A stretch of 64,000 nucleotides of DNA from Prolixibacteraceae bacterium (GCA_028282705.1 JANQHI010000038.1:32495-96494); one strand, 5' to 3'. Counted from the first letter of the stretch, positions 26,016-35,658 are shown. Notes: a model not told the origin generated them from the sequence alone. Program-made: numbers and translations.

Positions 26016-26980
26016 TTATCCTGCTTTTTGATCCAAACTTCAGAATTTGGTTCTCGTTCACGAAATTCCAACTGTACTTTTTTGGCTTCCTGAAAAGTGT
26101 TGTACTTGCCTATGGCTACCATAAACAGCCTTCCTATTTTACCAAGCTGAACAGGCTGGTAGCCTGCATTTTGCAATTCATTGAAATATTTATCTGCATT
26201 TTCTTGCTGGCTAAAACCTCCTCCAATTAAATAATAAAATGGTCCCTCCTCTGCTTCTGGCTCTTTTACCTCTTCTACAGGTTGAGGGGTAGTGTCCTGT
26301 AGGTTCATTGTTGTATCAGCAACCAAAGAATCAGCTTTAGCAGAATCCGTAATTATAGTTTCACTTTTTGTGTATGTTATATCATCTTTTATCTTAGGTG
26401 TATCAGATGGAACCCCATTAATAGGAGGGTATATGTAATTAAGGTATACAAAAACAACAATCAAAGCCACAGGGATTAAAATCAACCACATCCAGGCCAG
26501 CTTCCTTTTTTTTCTTGGCTTCTCAGCAATAACTACTTCTTTTTTTCGGGCTTCTTCCTTCACCTCATTTTCCCTTAAACTGGTTGCTTCTAACCCAAAG
26601 GAGTCAATTAGTAAATTATCCTCTGGGGCTGAATTAAAACAAACCTGCTTTTTTTCGTCAATATATAAAGTTCCAACCCCAACAATTTCAACTTTTTCCC
26701 CATTGTCAAGCTTGTATTGGATGCTTTCCCTCTCTTTTTCAATTTTTTTGCTTGCCGAAAAATCTGTGACCCCTTCTGTTTCTGAAACATATTTAATGAG
26801 CAGCCCATCATTATTCTTCAACTGTGCACTAAATGTAACCTCTTTTGAAGGAGGGTGGAATATGGCTGCCACTTCATCATAAAATGCAGGTTTGTAATGG
26901 GATACAAAAGCACCAAATCCTGGGATAATCACATACTCATGTTCAAATAAAAGTTCTTTAATGTAATGGCTTAGTTTCAC
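26012..26980 (-). CDS. HU-like and SPOR domain membrane protein
   Basis: A 322-residue protein with three parts. Residues 1-125 match the Bacteroidota HU-CCDC81-like region (HYIKELLFEHEYVIIPGFGAFVSH ... VGVGTLYIDEKKQVCFN). One transmembrane helix lies near residues 165-187 (LAWMWLILIPVALIVVFVYL). The C-terminal 75 residues form a SPOR domain (FYYLIGGGFSQQENADKYFNELQNAGY), which binds denuded septal peptidoglycan. The HU-like part would therefore face the cytoplasm and the SPOR domain the periplasm. Start is GTG. A TAATTTTG element is 22 bp upstream. Role in division is inferred from the SPOR domain only. Confidence 0.85.
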   Translation of the reverse strand: MKLSHYIKELLFEHEYVIIPGFGAFVSHYKPAFYDEVAAIFHPPSKEVTFSAQLKNNDGLLIKYVSETEGVTDFSASKKIEKERESIQYKLDNGEKVEIVGVGTLYIDEKKQVCFNSAPEDNLLIDSFGLEATSLRENEVKEEARKKEVVIAEKPRKKRKLAWMWLILIPVALIVVFVYLNYIYPPINGVPSDTPKIKDDITYTKSETIITDSAKADSLVADTTMNLQDTTPQPVEEVKEPEAEEGPFYYLIGGGFSQQENADKYFNELQNAGYQPVQLGKIGRLFMVAIGKYNTFQEAKKVQLEFREREPNSEVWIKKQDN

Positions 26981-27002
26981 AACAACAGGTTTTCAATAAC
27001 CA

Positions 27003-27010
27003 CAAAATTA
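27003..27010 (-). promoter_or_regulatory. Putative -7 element TAATTTTG (HU/SPOR gene)
   Basis: Minus-strand TAATTTTG fits TAnnTTTG, 22 bp upstream of the GTG start. Confidence 0.4.
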
Positions 27011-27111
27011 ATCATTAATTCTTTTGATGAAAGATGGTTATGTAAGCTTTAAGAATTTACCTTGATTTTTTAAAATTTTTGATGCCTGGTTAACTGTCAA
27101 TTTAAATTTTA

Positions 27112-27119
27112 TAATTTTG
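27112..27119 (+). promoter_or_regulatory. Putative -7 element TAATTTTG (galE)
   Basis: Plus-strand TAATTTTG fits TAnnTTTG, 18 bp upstream of galE. Confidence 0.4.
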
Positions 27120-27137
27120 ACACAAAATCATTAAAAT

Positions 27138-28166
27138 ATGGCAAAAAAAATATTGGTAACTGGTGGAACTGGCTACATTGGTTCACACACAGTGGTAGAA
27201 TTGCAAAGTAAAGGATATGAGGTTGTAATAGTTGATGACCTTTCAAACTCAGGAATTGAAGTGCTGGATAGTATCACAAAAATCACAGGTATTAAGCCTG
27301 GGTTTGAAAAATTTAATTTGGCTGATGCTGAAAAGACCAATGATTTTTTTAACAAGAACCAGGACATAAAAGCAATTATCCATTTTGCTGCATCAAAAGC
27401 TGTGGGTGAATCAGTAGATATCCCATTACATTATTACAGGAATAACTTGGTATCAGTAATGAACATCCTGGATGCCCAGATCAAATACAACATCCCTAAC
27501 CTTGTGTTTTCATCTTCTTGCACTGTTTATGGGCAACCTGATGTACTTCCTGTAACAGAAAATACCCCAAGGCAAGATGCTGAGTCACCATATGGCAATA
27601 CAAAGCGCGTAAATGAAGACATTATGAGTGACACCATAAAGGTTAACCCACAGCTAAATGGAATTGCCTTGCGTTACTTCAACCCAATTGGGGCACATAA
27701 ATCAGCACTTATTGGGGAGTTGCCACTTGGTGTCCCCCAAAATTTGGTGCCCTTTATCACCCAGTCAGCAGCAAGGGTCAGGGGGGAACTAAAAGTTTTT
27801 GGTGATGATTATGATACCCCTGATGGGTCAGCTATAAGGGACTACATAAATGTGGTAGACCTTGCAAAAGCACATGTAATTGCAATTGACAGGCTACTTA
27901 GGGGCAAGAATAAAAAGAATTATGAAATTTTTAACCTGGGCACAGGGAATGGGTATTCAGTATTGCAAATTGTAAAGGGCTTTGAAAAAGCCACTGGTGT
28001 TGAACTGGACTACAAAATTGTTGGTAGGCGTGCAGGTGATATTGAAAAAATATGGGCTGATACCACCTTTGCCAATGAAGAGCTGGGCTGGAAAGCTGAA
28101 ATAGGCCTGGAAGAAACTCTCCTTACAGCCTGGAACTGGGAAAAGAATATCAGGGAGATAAAATAA
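27138..28166 (+). CDS. galE: UDP-glucose 4-epimerase
   Basis: A 342-residue extended short-chain dehydrogenase interconverting UDP-glucose and UDP-galactose for cell-surface glycans. NAD-binding TGGTGYIGSHTVVEL is at the N-terminus; FAASKAVGES, SSSCTVYG and the YGNTK catalytic Tyr-x-x-x-Lys follow; RYFNPIGAH and IRDYINVVDLAKAHV are diagnostic of GalE. Ends at a strong terminator. Monocistronic. Confidence 0.96.
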   Translation: MAKKILVTGGTGYIGSHTVVELQSKGYEVVIVDDLSNSGIEVLDSITKITGIKPGFEKFNLADAEKTNDFFNKNQDIKAIIHFAASKAVGESVDIPLHYYRNNLVSVMNILDAQIKYNIPNLVFSSSCTVYGQPDVLPVTENTPRQDAESPYGNTKRVNEDIMSDTIKVNPQLNGIALRYFNPIGAHKSALIGELPLGVPQNLVPFITQSAARVRGELKVFGDDYDTPDGSAIRDYINVVDLAKAHVIAIDRLLRGKNKKNYEIFNLGTGNGYSVLQIVKGFEKATGVELDYKIVGRRAGDIEKIWADTTFANEELGWKAEIGLEETLLTAWNWEKNIREIK

Positions 28167-28190
28167 TTAAAAAAGCATATTGCAAAGGAG

Positions 28191-28216
28191 GCCCTTAACA
28201 ATAAGGGCTTTTTTTT
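28191..28216 (+). terminator. Rho-independent terminator of galE
   Basis: GCCCTTA/TAAGGGC with loop ACAA and eight T. Confidence 0.85.
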
Positions 28217-28368
28217 TGCCCTTTATCAAAGGTAAGGTCATATAGAAATTGTATATTAGTTTTCTTAAATTTTTTGGAATAATATATTAACATAGTAAGG
28301 CCACATTCATTAAATATAATTCAGTCTTGTGTCTTATTACTTAAAGTCTAGAACCTAAATAAATACAC

Positions 28369-29421
28369 ATGAAAACACTATTGATTACAGGAGGGGCAGG
28401 TTTTATTGGCTCACATGTTGTGCGCCTTTTTGTAAACAAATACCCTGAATATAAAATACTTAACCTGGATAAACTTACCTATGCAGGAAACCTGGCAAAC
28501 TTAAAAGATATTGAAGGCAAGCCCAACTATGAGTTTATAAAAGGAGATATTGTTGATTCTGGTTTTATCCAAAAGCTTTTTGAAACCTGCCAGTTTGATG
28601 GGGTTATCCACCTTGCTGCTGAGTCACATGTAGATAGGTCAATATCAAACCCCTTGGAATTTGTAATGACCAATGTGGTAGGGACAGTAAATTTACTGAA
28701 TGCAGCCAAACACATATGGAAAGATGGTTTTGATGGAAAAAGGTTTTACCATATTTCTACTGATGAAGTATATGGTTCTTTGGGTGAAAAAGGGCTTTTC
28801 ACTGAAGAAACCCCCTATGACCCACATAGCCCTTATTCTGCTGCCAAAGCCAGTTCTGACCATTTTGTCAGGGCTTACCATGATACCTATGGGCTGCCAG
28901 TTGTTATCTCCAATTGCTCAAACAACTATGGGTCATTCCAGTTCCCTGAAAAGCTGATCCCCCTATTTATCAATAACATTAAAAACAACAAGCCCCTTCC
29001 TGTGTATGGGAAAGGTGAAAATGTGCGTGACTGGCTGTGGGTAGATGACCATGCCAATGCAATTGACGTAATTTTTAATAAAGGTAAGCTAGGGGAAACC
29101 TACAACATTGGGGGTTTTAATGAATGGACAAACATTGACCTCATCAGGTTAATGTGCAGGAAAATGGATAAAAAACTGGGCAGGGAAACGGGTGAATCAG
29201 AGAAACTTATAACCTATGTAAAAGACAGGGCTGGCCATGATTTGAGGTATGCCATTGATTCTTCAAAACTTAAAGATGAATTGGGCTGGGAACCTTCATT
29301 ACAATTTGAGGAAGGACTTGAGAAAACCATTGATTGGTACCTTGCCAATACAAATTGGCTTGAAAATGTAACCTCTGGTGATTACCAAAAATATTATGAA
29401 GGGATGTATAACAAAAAGTAA
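28369..29421 (+). CDS. rfbB: dTDP-glucose 4,6-dehydratase
   Basis: A 350-residue extended SDR enzyme that makes dTDP-4-keto-6-deoxyglucose, the branch point to rhamnose and other deoxy sugars. NAD site TGGAGFIGSHVVRLF, LDKLTYAGNLANL, HLAAESHVDRSI, STDEVYGSLG (Asp-Glu) and YSAAKASSDHFVRAYHDTYGLP (Tyr-x-x-x-Lys) are all intact. It stands alone; rfbA, rfbC and rfbD are not in the window. Confidence 0.96.
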   Translation: MKTLLITGGAGFIGSHVVRLFVNKYPEYKILNLDKLTYAGNLANLKDIEGKPNYEFIKGDIVDSGFIQKLFETCQFDGVIHLAAESHVDRSISNPLEFVMTNVVGTVNLLNAAKHIWKDGFDGKRFYHISTDEVYGSLGEKGLFTEETPYDPHSPYSAAKASSDHFVRAYHDTYGLPVVISNCSNNYGSFQFPEKLIPLFINNIKNNKPLPVYGKGENVRDWLWVDDHANAIDVIFNKGKLGETYNIGGFNEWTNIDLIRLMCRKMDKKLGRETGESEKLITYVKDRAGHDLRYAIDSSKLKDELGWEPSLQFEEGLEKTIDWYLANTNWLENVTSGDYQKYYEGMYNKK

Positions 29422-29461
29422 ATCCTTTTAAGAAGTTGTCAAAAGCTAAATTGAAACAACT

Positions 29462-30559
29462 TTAATAATATTTTCGCAGAAATCGTTTAAAAAAAATATC
29501 ATAGGTCACAATTTTACCCATGTTGTTGTACAAAACTTCTTTGTCAATAAGCTTGTTAGTAGCCAGCAATGTTGAAGAACCAACAGGAAGGTTATATTTT
29601 AAAAGAAAATCAAAAGCTGTTGGTTTCTCAACTTCCCCCTCTTTTGAAACAGCAACCACAACCTTTCTCTGATTAACAGGAAGCAGGCTATACACTTGTT
29701 GATAATCTGCTTTTCTGCTTTCAATGTATTCGTTTAGTATTTGTCTTACATCATGAGCTCCTAAGGTGTTGTTTTGTGCCTTTGAAAAGCATTGATTGGC
29801 ACAAATTAAAGTATAGTAGGTATATCCTTCAGAAAAGTCAATGATGTATTCAATTGCATCCATATGGATATTGACATTATTCTTTTTGAAAGAATCATAA
29901 ATGAACTTTGAAAAGGTTTCCCTATCTAATTTGTTTAGGACAAGGACTTCACTGCTTTGATAGAATGGCCTTTTTGCACTATAAAACATATTCTTTAAAA
30001 GATGGCTTGAACTGCCTGAATATATAAACCTTACATTTTTTAGTTGTTGGACATAGGTTCTTAAAGTTGCCTCAGCTTTTTCAGGATAGCTTGCAATTTC
30101 TTGAAATTCATCAAAAGCAACAACAACCATCCTTTTTTGTTTTTCCAAATAAGCAAACAAGTCCCCCAAGCTTTGTGTGTATTGAGGTTCTTTCATATCA
30201 ATACTTATTTTAGGAGTTCCATCAGAAGAAAATGAGATGGTTGGGCTAATGCCTTTTAAAACATCAGCAATGCCTTTTAAAATGTTTTTTTTATGGTATT
30301 CCTGAACTATTTGCTGTGCTAGCAGAGCAATTAAATCTGCCATGTTTTGGGTAGCAAAAAGATCAATATATATGCAATCTATCTTTGCCTCTTTCTTTAA
30401 GGAATAAAATAAATGGTGTATTAATGCAGTTTTGCCCAGTCTTCTTGGGCTATGGACAAATGTGTTTAAACCATTGTGGAGGTTCTCTTTAAGTTTTGAT
30501 ATTTCTTCTTTCCTATCACAAAAATATGCAGGATTGTATTGCAAACTAAAAGGATTCAT
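29462..30559 (-). CDS. AAA/STAND-like ATPase (COG1672 type)
   Basis: A 365-residue predicted ATPase of the archaeal-ATPase-like group. The P-loop is SPRRLGKT (residues 37-44), the Walker B VVVAFDEFQEIA (about 145), and a sensor-like IYSGSSSHLLKNMF follows. The C-terminal part after about 285 resembles a winged helix (NQRKVVVAVSKEGEVEKPTAFDFLLKYNLPVGSSTLLATNKLIDKEVLY). Members are often linked with mobile or regulatory functions; the actual role is unknown. Monocistronic, with a 3 x 14 bp tandem repeat upstream of its start codon. Confidence 0.8.
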   Translation of the reverse strand: MNPFSLQYNPAYFCDRKEEISKLKENLHNGLNTFVHSPRRLGKTALIHHLFYSLKKEAKIDCIYIDLFATQNMADLIALLAQQIVQEYHKKNILKGIADVLKGISPTISFSSDGTPKISIDMKEPQYTQSLGDLFAYLEKQKRMVVVAFDEFQEIASYPEKAEATLRTYVQQLKNVRFIYSGSSSHLLKNMFYSAKRPFYQSSEVLVLNKLDRETFSKFIYDSFKKNNVNIHMDAIEYIIDFSEGYTYYTLICANQCFSKAQNNTLGAHDVRQILNEYIESRKADYQQVYSLLPVNQRKVVVAVSKEGEVEKPTAFDFLLKYNLPVGSSTLLATNKLIDKEVLYNNMGKIVTYDIFFKRFLRKYY

Positions 30560-30602
30560 AGTACAACATTTCTAGATGGTTCAAATATAAATAAAATAAT
30601 TC

Positions 30603-30644
30603 ATAAAACATGAATTATAAAACATGAATTATAAAACATGAATT
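30603..30644. repeat. Three tandem copies of a 14-bp unit
   Basis: ATAAAACATGAATT is repeated three times without change (30603-30616, 30617-30630, 30631-30644), between the divergent ATPase and amidase genes. Could be a regulator site array or a slippage product. Confidence 0.9.
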
Positions 30645-30707
30645 CACTTGGTTTTGATTTGCTGAAATCATTTCCATATCTTGAAAAAGAATTCTAATAC
30701 TCCAGTC

Positions 30708-32312
30708 ATGAAAAGACGTTCCTTTCTAAAAACTTCTGCCCTTGGAAGTTCAGCAGTTGCCATCACATCATTATCAGCTTGCCAGCCTGCTACCAATGGT
30801 AAAAAAGAACAAACCATTGACCTTACTTCTTTTGAACTAAATGAAATTACCATAAGCCAACTGCAAGATAAAATGGAAACAGGTGAAATGACTTCTGAAG
30901 GTATTTGCCAAAAATATTTGGATAGGATATCTGTGGTTGACAAGCACCTAAAGTCAGTGATTGAATTAAACCCTGATGCCCTAGCAATTGCAAAACAAAT
31001 GGACAAAGAAAGGAGTAAAGGGCCTATTAGAGGGCCACTGCATGGGATACCTGTTATGATTAAAGATAACATTGACACTGGTGACAAAATGCAAACCACA
31101 GCTGGCTCTTTGGGGCTGGAAGGCAACATTGCCCCTGAAGATGCACCCATTGTAAAAAAACTCAGGGAAGCTGGGGCCGTTTTATTGGGAAAAACCAACC
31201 TGAGTGAGTGGGCAAATTTCCGCTCAACAGAATCAAGCAGTGGATGGAGTGGCAGGGGAGGCCAGGTAAGAAACCCATACTGTTTGGATAGGAGCCCATG
31301 TGGGTCAAGCTCAGGCTCAGGGGCTGCTGTTGCTGCAAACCTATGTACCTTGGCCATTGGGACTGAAACCAATGGGTCTATTGTATGCCCATCAGGGGTA
31401 AATGGCATTGTTGGCATTAAACCTACGTTGGGTATGTGGAGCAGGAGGGGGATTATCCCCATTGCCCATAGCCAAGACACAGCAGGGCCTATGGCAAGGA
31501 CAGTAAAAGATGCTGCCACACTGCTTGGGGCACTGGCAGGGTTTGACAGTAATGATGCAGAAACCCATGTTGAAAAAGGAAAACTGTTTTCAGATTATAC
31601 CCAATTCCTCCACAAAGAGGGGCTAAAAGGAAAAAGGATAGGGGTTGCAAGCAATATGATCGGTTTTCACAAGGAAGTAGACAAACTGATAAAGGATGCT
31701 TACAAGGCAATGCAACAGGCTGGGGCTGAAATTGTTGAATTTGAATTTGAAAATAGCAGGAAATTGGGAAGGCCTTCCTACCAGGTGTTGTTATATGAAT
31801 TTAAAGCAGGCCTTAACAAATACCTTCAAAGCCACCCAAATGCAAAACATAAAACATTGGAAGGATTAATTGAATTTAATACCAAAAATGCTGGACAGGA
31901 AATGCCCTGGTTTGGGCAGGAAATTTTTGAAGCAGCACAAGAAAAAGGAGGATTGCATTCAAAAGAATACATTGATGCATTGGCTGAATTAAAAAAGCTT
32001 AGCCAAAAGGAAGGCATTGATAAGGAAATAGAAAAACACAAGCTGGATGCAATTTTTGCCCCAACCAATGGCCCTGCCTGGACTATTGACTGGGTAAATG
32101 GAGACCACTTTGGAGGAGGGAGTTCATCACCAGCAGCAGTGGCTGGCTACCCTAATATTACTGTCCCCATGGGCTTTGTACATGCATTGCCTGTGGGTAT
32201 TTCATTCTTTGGGAAAGCCTGGAGTGAACCAACATTGTTGGCAATAGCCTATGCGTTTGAGCAGCTCACCAAACATAGGAAATCACCAGGCTTTATGCAT
32301 TCAATTGGGTAA
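30708..32312 (+). CDS. Tat-exported amidase lipoprotein (amidase signature family)
   Basis: A 534-residue amidase. The Ser-cisSer-Lys triad is visible: Lys119 in VMIKDNID, Ser201 in SPCGSSSGSGAAVA, Ser224 in TNGSIVCPSG. The N-terminus carries a twin-arginine motif (RRSFLK) and a lipobox-like SAC (Cys25), so it is exported folded and probably lipid-anchored. The ATG is chosen because it places RR at residues 3-4; an upstream TTG (30681) adds nine unlikely residues. The family hydrolyses amide bonds in diverse small molecules; substrate unknown. Confidence 0.92.
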   Translation: MKRRSFLKTSALGSSAVAITSLSACQPATNGKKEQTIDLTSFELNEITISQLQDKMETGEMTSEGICQKYLDRISVVDKHLKSVIELNPDALAIAKQMDKERSKGPIRGPLHGIPVMIKDNIDTGDKMQTTAGSLGLEGNIAPEDAPIVKKLREAGAVLLGKTNLSEWANFRSTESSSGWSGRGGQVRNPYCLDRSPCGSSSGSGAAVAANLCTLAIGTETNGSIVCPSGVNGIVGIKPTLGMWSRRGIIPIAHSQDTAGPMARTVKDAATLLGALAGFDSNDAETHVEKGKLFSDYTQFLHKEGLKGKRIGVASNMIGFHKEVDKLIKDAYKAMQQAGAEIVEFEFENSRKLGRPSYQVLLYEFKAGLNKYLQSHPNAKHKTLEGLIEFNTKNAGQEMPWFGQEIFEAAQEKGGLHSKEYIDALAELKKLSQKEGIDKEIEKHKLDAIFAPTNGPAWTIDWVNGDHFGGGSSSPAAVAGYPNITVPMGFVHALPVGISFFGKAWSEPTLLAIAYAFEQLTKHRKSPGFMHSIG

Positions 32313-32320
32313 AAAAAATT

Positions 32321-32344
32321 CCGCCCACAAATTTCTGTGGGCGG
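32321..32344 (-). terminator. Terminator hairpin
   Basis: CCGCCCACA/TGTGGGCGG with a 6-nt loop. The T-run is on the minus strand (plus-strand A8 at 32312-32319), so it best serves the minus-strand gene ending at 32524, and may also stop the amidase transcript. Confidence 0.7.
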
Positions 32345-32523
32345 ATTGCTCCAAGGGAAGCGATTGTTAAAAGGCACCATCCCTGGCGCTGATTGATAAT
32401 GTTCCTGTTTCCTGTTTAACTATTAACCAAATTAAAATCCTATTGTAAAATTGTTTCACTGAAATAAACGACTGGATTTACAAAACATTGCTCACCCACC
32501 CATTTTATCTGCAAAAGCTATAC

Positions 32524-32952
32524 TCAAAATGAATCTTCAAGTATCCTGCAAGCTGTTTTTATAAATTCAGGGCATTTTTTAGTAAATACCTCTGCCTCAC
32601 TTGCTTGTTCTGCTTCCTCAGGAATTGAAATATCAAAGCCCGTAAGTTTTTTGCAGATCAGGGAACCATGCATTCCTTTGAATTCCTGGTTAAACTTTTT
32701 GATGAGAAATTTAGTTTTGGCTTTTTCATCAGGGTCATTTGAAGCATGCCCATGTTTTAGCCCAATAACCATATATGCACCAGTAACAGCACCACATGTC
32801 TCAGCACATGCCATGCCACCACCAAACCCACTGGCTATTTTCAATGCTGTGTTTTCCTTAATACCTAACTCTGGTGCAAATATGCTAAAAACAGTTTGGC
32901 TGCAATTTACACCAGGAAAAACTTTATCAACTTTATCTAATTTGTTTGACAT
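32524..32952 (-). CDS. C_GCAxxG_C_C family redox-type protein
   Basis: A 142-residue protein of the C_GCAxxG_C_C family. Conserved cysteines occur in GVNCSQTVF, GGGMACAETCGAVTGA, LICKKLTG and KKCPEFIKTACRIL. This pattern is thought to bind metal or support redox chemistry; no reaction is assigned. ATG start; monocistronic. Confidence 0.88.
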   Translation of the reverse strand: MSNKLDKVDKVFPGVNCSQTVFSIFAPELGIKENTALKIASGFGGGMACAETCGAVTGAYMVIGLKHGHASNDPDEKAKTKFLIKKFNQEFKGMHGSLICKKLTGFDISIPEEAEQASEAEVFTKKCPEFIKTACRILEDSF

Positions 32953-33069
32953 AGCTTTTTATTTAAAAATAACTATTTGAATTTTTCTTTGAAACCTCAT
33001 TGAGCAATGAAAACGAAAAAAACCTGAAGCAATTGCCCCAGGCTTTGAAAAAATATAATGGTTGGTTTT

Positions 33070-34266
33070 TTATTCCCCCCTAACAGCAGCTACACCAGGA
33101 AGGGTTTTCCCTTCAAGGTATTCAAGCAGTGCACCACCAGCTGTTGAGATATATGATACACCTGAAGCTATACCAAACTTATTGACACAAGCCACAGAGT
33201 CACCTCCACCAACCAGTGAGAATGCCCCCTTTTTAGTAGCTTCAACAATGGCATCACCAATGGCTTTTGAGCCTTCTGCAAATTTTTCAATTTCAAATAC
33301 CCCAACAGGGCCATTCCAAAGGATAGTACCTGAGTTTTCAAGTACTTCCTTAAATTTGGCAATACTTTCAGGGCCTGCATCCAAGCCTTCCCATCCTTCA
33401 GGGATATTGCCTGCATTAACAACCTGGGTGTTGGCATCTTGGCTAAAATCATCAGCAGCCAATACATCAGTAGCCATAACCAAATTCACACCTTTTTCTG
33501 CTGCTAGTTTCTCAATGTTCTTTGCTGTTTCAAGGTAATCATCCTCACAAATAGAGTTACCCACATTGCCTCCATTGGCTTTTACAAAAGTGTAGGTCAT
33601 GCCTCCACCTAAAATAAGGTTATCTACTTTGTCAAGCAGGTTCTCAATAATGGTAATTTTTGAAGACACTTTAGCCCCACCCATAATCGCAGTTAATGGC
33701 CTTTTGGGGCTTTTAACCACTTTGTCAAGGCTTTCTACTTCACTTTCAATCAGGAAACCAAACATTTTATCATTTGGGAAGAATTTGGAAATTACAGCAG
33801 TTGAAGCATGTGCCCTGTGGGCAGTACCAAATGCATCATTGATCCAACAGTCGCCATTTTCGGCCAGCTTGGCTGCAAAACCTTCATCACCTTTGGTTTC
33901 TTCTTTATAAAACCTCAGGTTTTCCAAAATAAGCACTTCACCAGGTTGTACATCACCTGCCATTGCTTTCACTTCATCCCCAATACAGTCAGGGGCAATT
34001 TTTACTGTTGCACCACCCAACAGTTCAGACAAATGTGCTACCAATGGTTTCAATGAAAACTTATCTTCTGGCCCATTTTTTGGCCTTCCAAGGTGAGACA
34101 TAATAATAGGAGAACCACCCTTTTCAATTACTTTTTTGATGGTTGGCAAAGCTGCCCTCATGCGTGTATCATCAGTAATTTCAAAGTTTTCATTTAATGG
34201 CACATTAAAATCTACTCGAATTAATGCTTTCTTTCCTGAAAAATCATATGTGCTAATATTCTGCAT
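33070..34266 (-). CDS. pgk: Phosphoglycerate kinase
   Basis: A 398-residue glycolytic kinase that transfers phosphate from 1,3-bisphosphoglycerate to ADP. Signature RVDFNVPLN near the N-terminus, SHLGRPKN, and the nucleotide-binding [14 protein letters not shown] near the C-terminus are intact. Length is normal (about 395). Promoter TACCTTTG with upstream TTTG at 17-bp spacing lies 33 bp before the start. The C-terminal 600 bp contain no CpG dinucleotide. Confidence 0.98.
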   Translation of the reverse strand: MQNISTYDFSGKKALIRVDFNVPLNENFEITDDTRMRAALPTIKKVIEKGGSPIIMSHLGRPKNGPEDKFSLKPLVAHLSELLGGATVKIAPDCIGDEVKAMAGDVQPGEVLILENLRFYKEETKGDEGFAAKLAENGDCWINDAFGTAHRAHASTAVISKFFPNDKMFGFLIESEVESLDKVVKSPKRPLTAIMGGAKVSSKITIIENLLDKVDNLILGGGMTYTFVKANGGNVGNSICEDDYLETAKNIEKLAAEKGVNLVMATDVLAADDFSQDANTQVVNAGNIPEGWEGLDAGPESIAKFKEVLENSGTILWNGPVGVFEIEKFAEGSKAIGDAIVEATKKGAFSLVGGGDSVACVNKFGIASGVSYISTAGGALLEYLEGKTLPGVAAVRGE

Positions 34267-34299
34267 GTTATAGTATTTTATAAGTTTCTAAAATTCATC

Positions 34300-34307
34300 C
34301 AAAGGTA
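34300..34307 (-). promoter_or_regulatory. Promoter of pgk: TTTG-N17-TACCTTTG
   Basis: Minus-strand TACCTTTG (-7) with TTTG (-33) 17 bp upstream, close to the Bacteroidota consensus. Confidence 0.6.
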
Positions 34308-34533
34308 TAAAAATAAACCAGCCACAAACTTCTGCATATCACATTAAAAAAGAATTTAAAAAATTGATAATACCATCCTTTTTAAAACCAAGGATATACA
34401 ATTTCTCATCCCCAAATCCTTAACTGCACTAGTAATATTTACTGCTGAAACCTTCCTATTCAAAGAATTAAAATTAAATTTGGAAAACTTTTTAGAACTG
34501 CAATAAAAAGACAAGTAAACCAAAAAACCAGGG

Positions 34534-35658
34534 ATGTTTTTTAAAGATGTAATTGGGCAAGAAGTTATAAAAACCAGGTTAATAAAATCTGTAAAAGAAG
34601 AAAGGGTTAGCCATGCCCAGTTATTTGCAGGACCTGAAGGAACAGGTAAGTTGGCTTTAGCTTTGGCATATGCCCAATATATCTCGTGCCGTGATAGGGG
34701 AGAAACTGATTCATGTGGTGTATGCCCATCATGCCACAAATATAAAAAGCTGTCACATCCTGATTTACATTTTGTTTTCCCTGTTTATTCATCAGGAAAA
34801 ATTAAAAAACCCACATCAGATGATTTTATTGCACAGTGGAGGGAACTTGTCCTTAATAATCCTTATTTCACACTTAGCCAATGGTTTAGCCATATTAATG
34901 TGGAAAATGCACAAGGGATGATCTATGAAGCTGAAAGCGCATCTGTCCTGAAAAAGCTGAACCTTAAATCTTTTGAATCAGAATTTAAGGTCATGATCAT
35001 CTGGTTACCTGAAAGAATGAACATTGCCTGTGCCAATAAACTCCTGAAAATGATTGAAGAGCCCCCCAGCAAAACATTATTCCTGCTGATAACAGAAAAT
35101 GAAGAGGACATAATTAGTACCATCAGGTCAAGGGCACAATTGGTAAAAATCCCAAGAATAGATAAGGACTCAATGCGTGAAGCATTGGTAGCAAATGCAG
35201 GACTGGAAAGTGATATGGTTGAAGAAGTGGTGCACCTGGCAAATGGCAGTTATATTAAAGCCCTGGAATACCAAAACCCTGATGAAAATGCCCTCTATTT
35301 TTTCACACGTTTTCAGGAACTTATGCGCTATGCCTATAAGCCAGATACCCTTGAATTAATTCAATGGGCTGATGGGTTATCTGGGATTGGCCGGGAACGC
35401 CAAAAAGGATTTTTTAATTTCTCACTAAGCCTACTGAGGGAATATTTTGTGTTAAATTTAAAGCAACCTTCAATTATTTACCTGAATAAAGAAGAAAAAG
35501 GCTGGGGCCAAAAATTTTCACCATTTGTAAATGAAAGGAATATTATGCAAATGTCTTCTGAATTTGAATTGGCATTTAAACATATCTCAATGAATGGGAA
35601 CCCCAGGATAATTTTCCTTGACATTGCCCTTAAAATGGCAAAACTAATTAGGAAGTAA
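34534..35658 (+). CDS. holB: DNA polymerase III subunit delta'
   Basis: A 374-residue clamp-loader subunit. The AAA+ fold is clear: IGQEVIKTRLIKSV, FAGPEGTGKLALALAYAQY, a zinc site of cysteines (SCRDRGETDSCGVCPSCHKY), WLPERMNIACANKLLKMIEEPP, and SRAQLVKIPR. The P-loop ends GK-Leu instead of GKS/T (Lys39-Leu40), as expected for a delta' that does not hydrolyse ATP. First of a co-directional set with ricT, gldH and trmB. Confidence 0.93.
   Translation: MFFKDVIGQEVIKTRLIKSVKEERVSHAQLFAGPEGTGKLALALAYAQYISCRDRGETDSCGVCPSCHKYKKLSHPDLHFVFPVYSSGKIKKPTSDDFIAQWRELVLNNPYFTLSQWFSHINVENAQGMIYEAESASVLKKLNLKSFESEFKVMIIWLPERMNIACANKLLKMIEEPPSKTLFLLITENEEDIISTIRSRAQLVKIPRIDKDSMREALVANAGLESDMVEEVVHLANGSYIKALEYQNPDENALYFFTRFQELMRYAYKPDTLELIQWADGLSGIGRERQKGFFNFSLSLLREYFVLNLKQPSIIYLNKEEKGWGQKFSPFVNERNIMQMSSEFELAFKHISMNGNPRIIFLDIALKMAKLIRK

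Noticed and set aside
30603..30644. CRISPR-like array
   Set aside because: Units are only 14 bp, directly adjacent without spacers, and no cas gene is present.
30668..31519. A 283-codon open frame on the minus strand inside the amidase gene
   Set aside because: It lies opposite the conserved catalytic region of the amidase, has a low-complexity composition and no recognisable domain; CpG-poor, stop-poor antisense explains it.
34534..35658. Mutated P-loop in the delta' subunit
   Set aside because: Delta' subunits do not hydrolyse ATP and commonly carry a changed P-loop.
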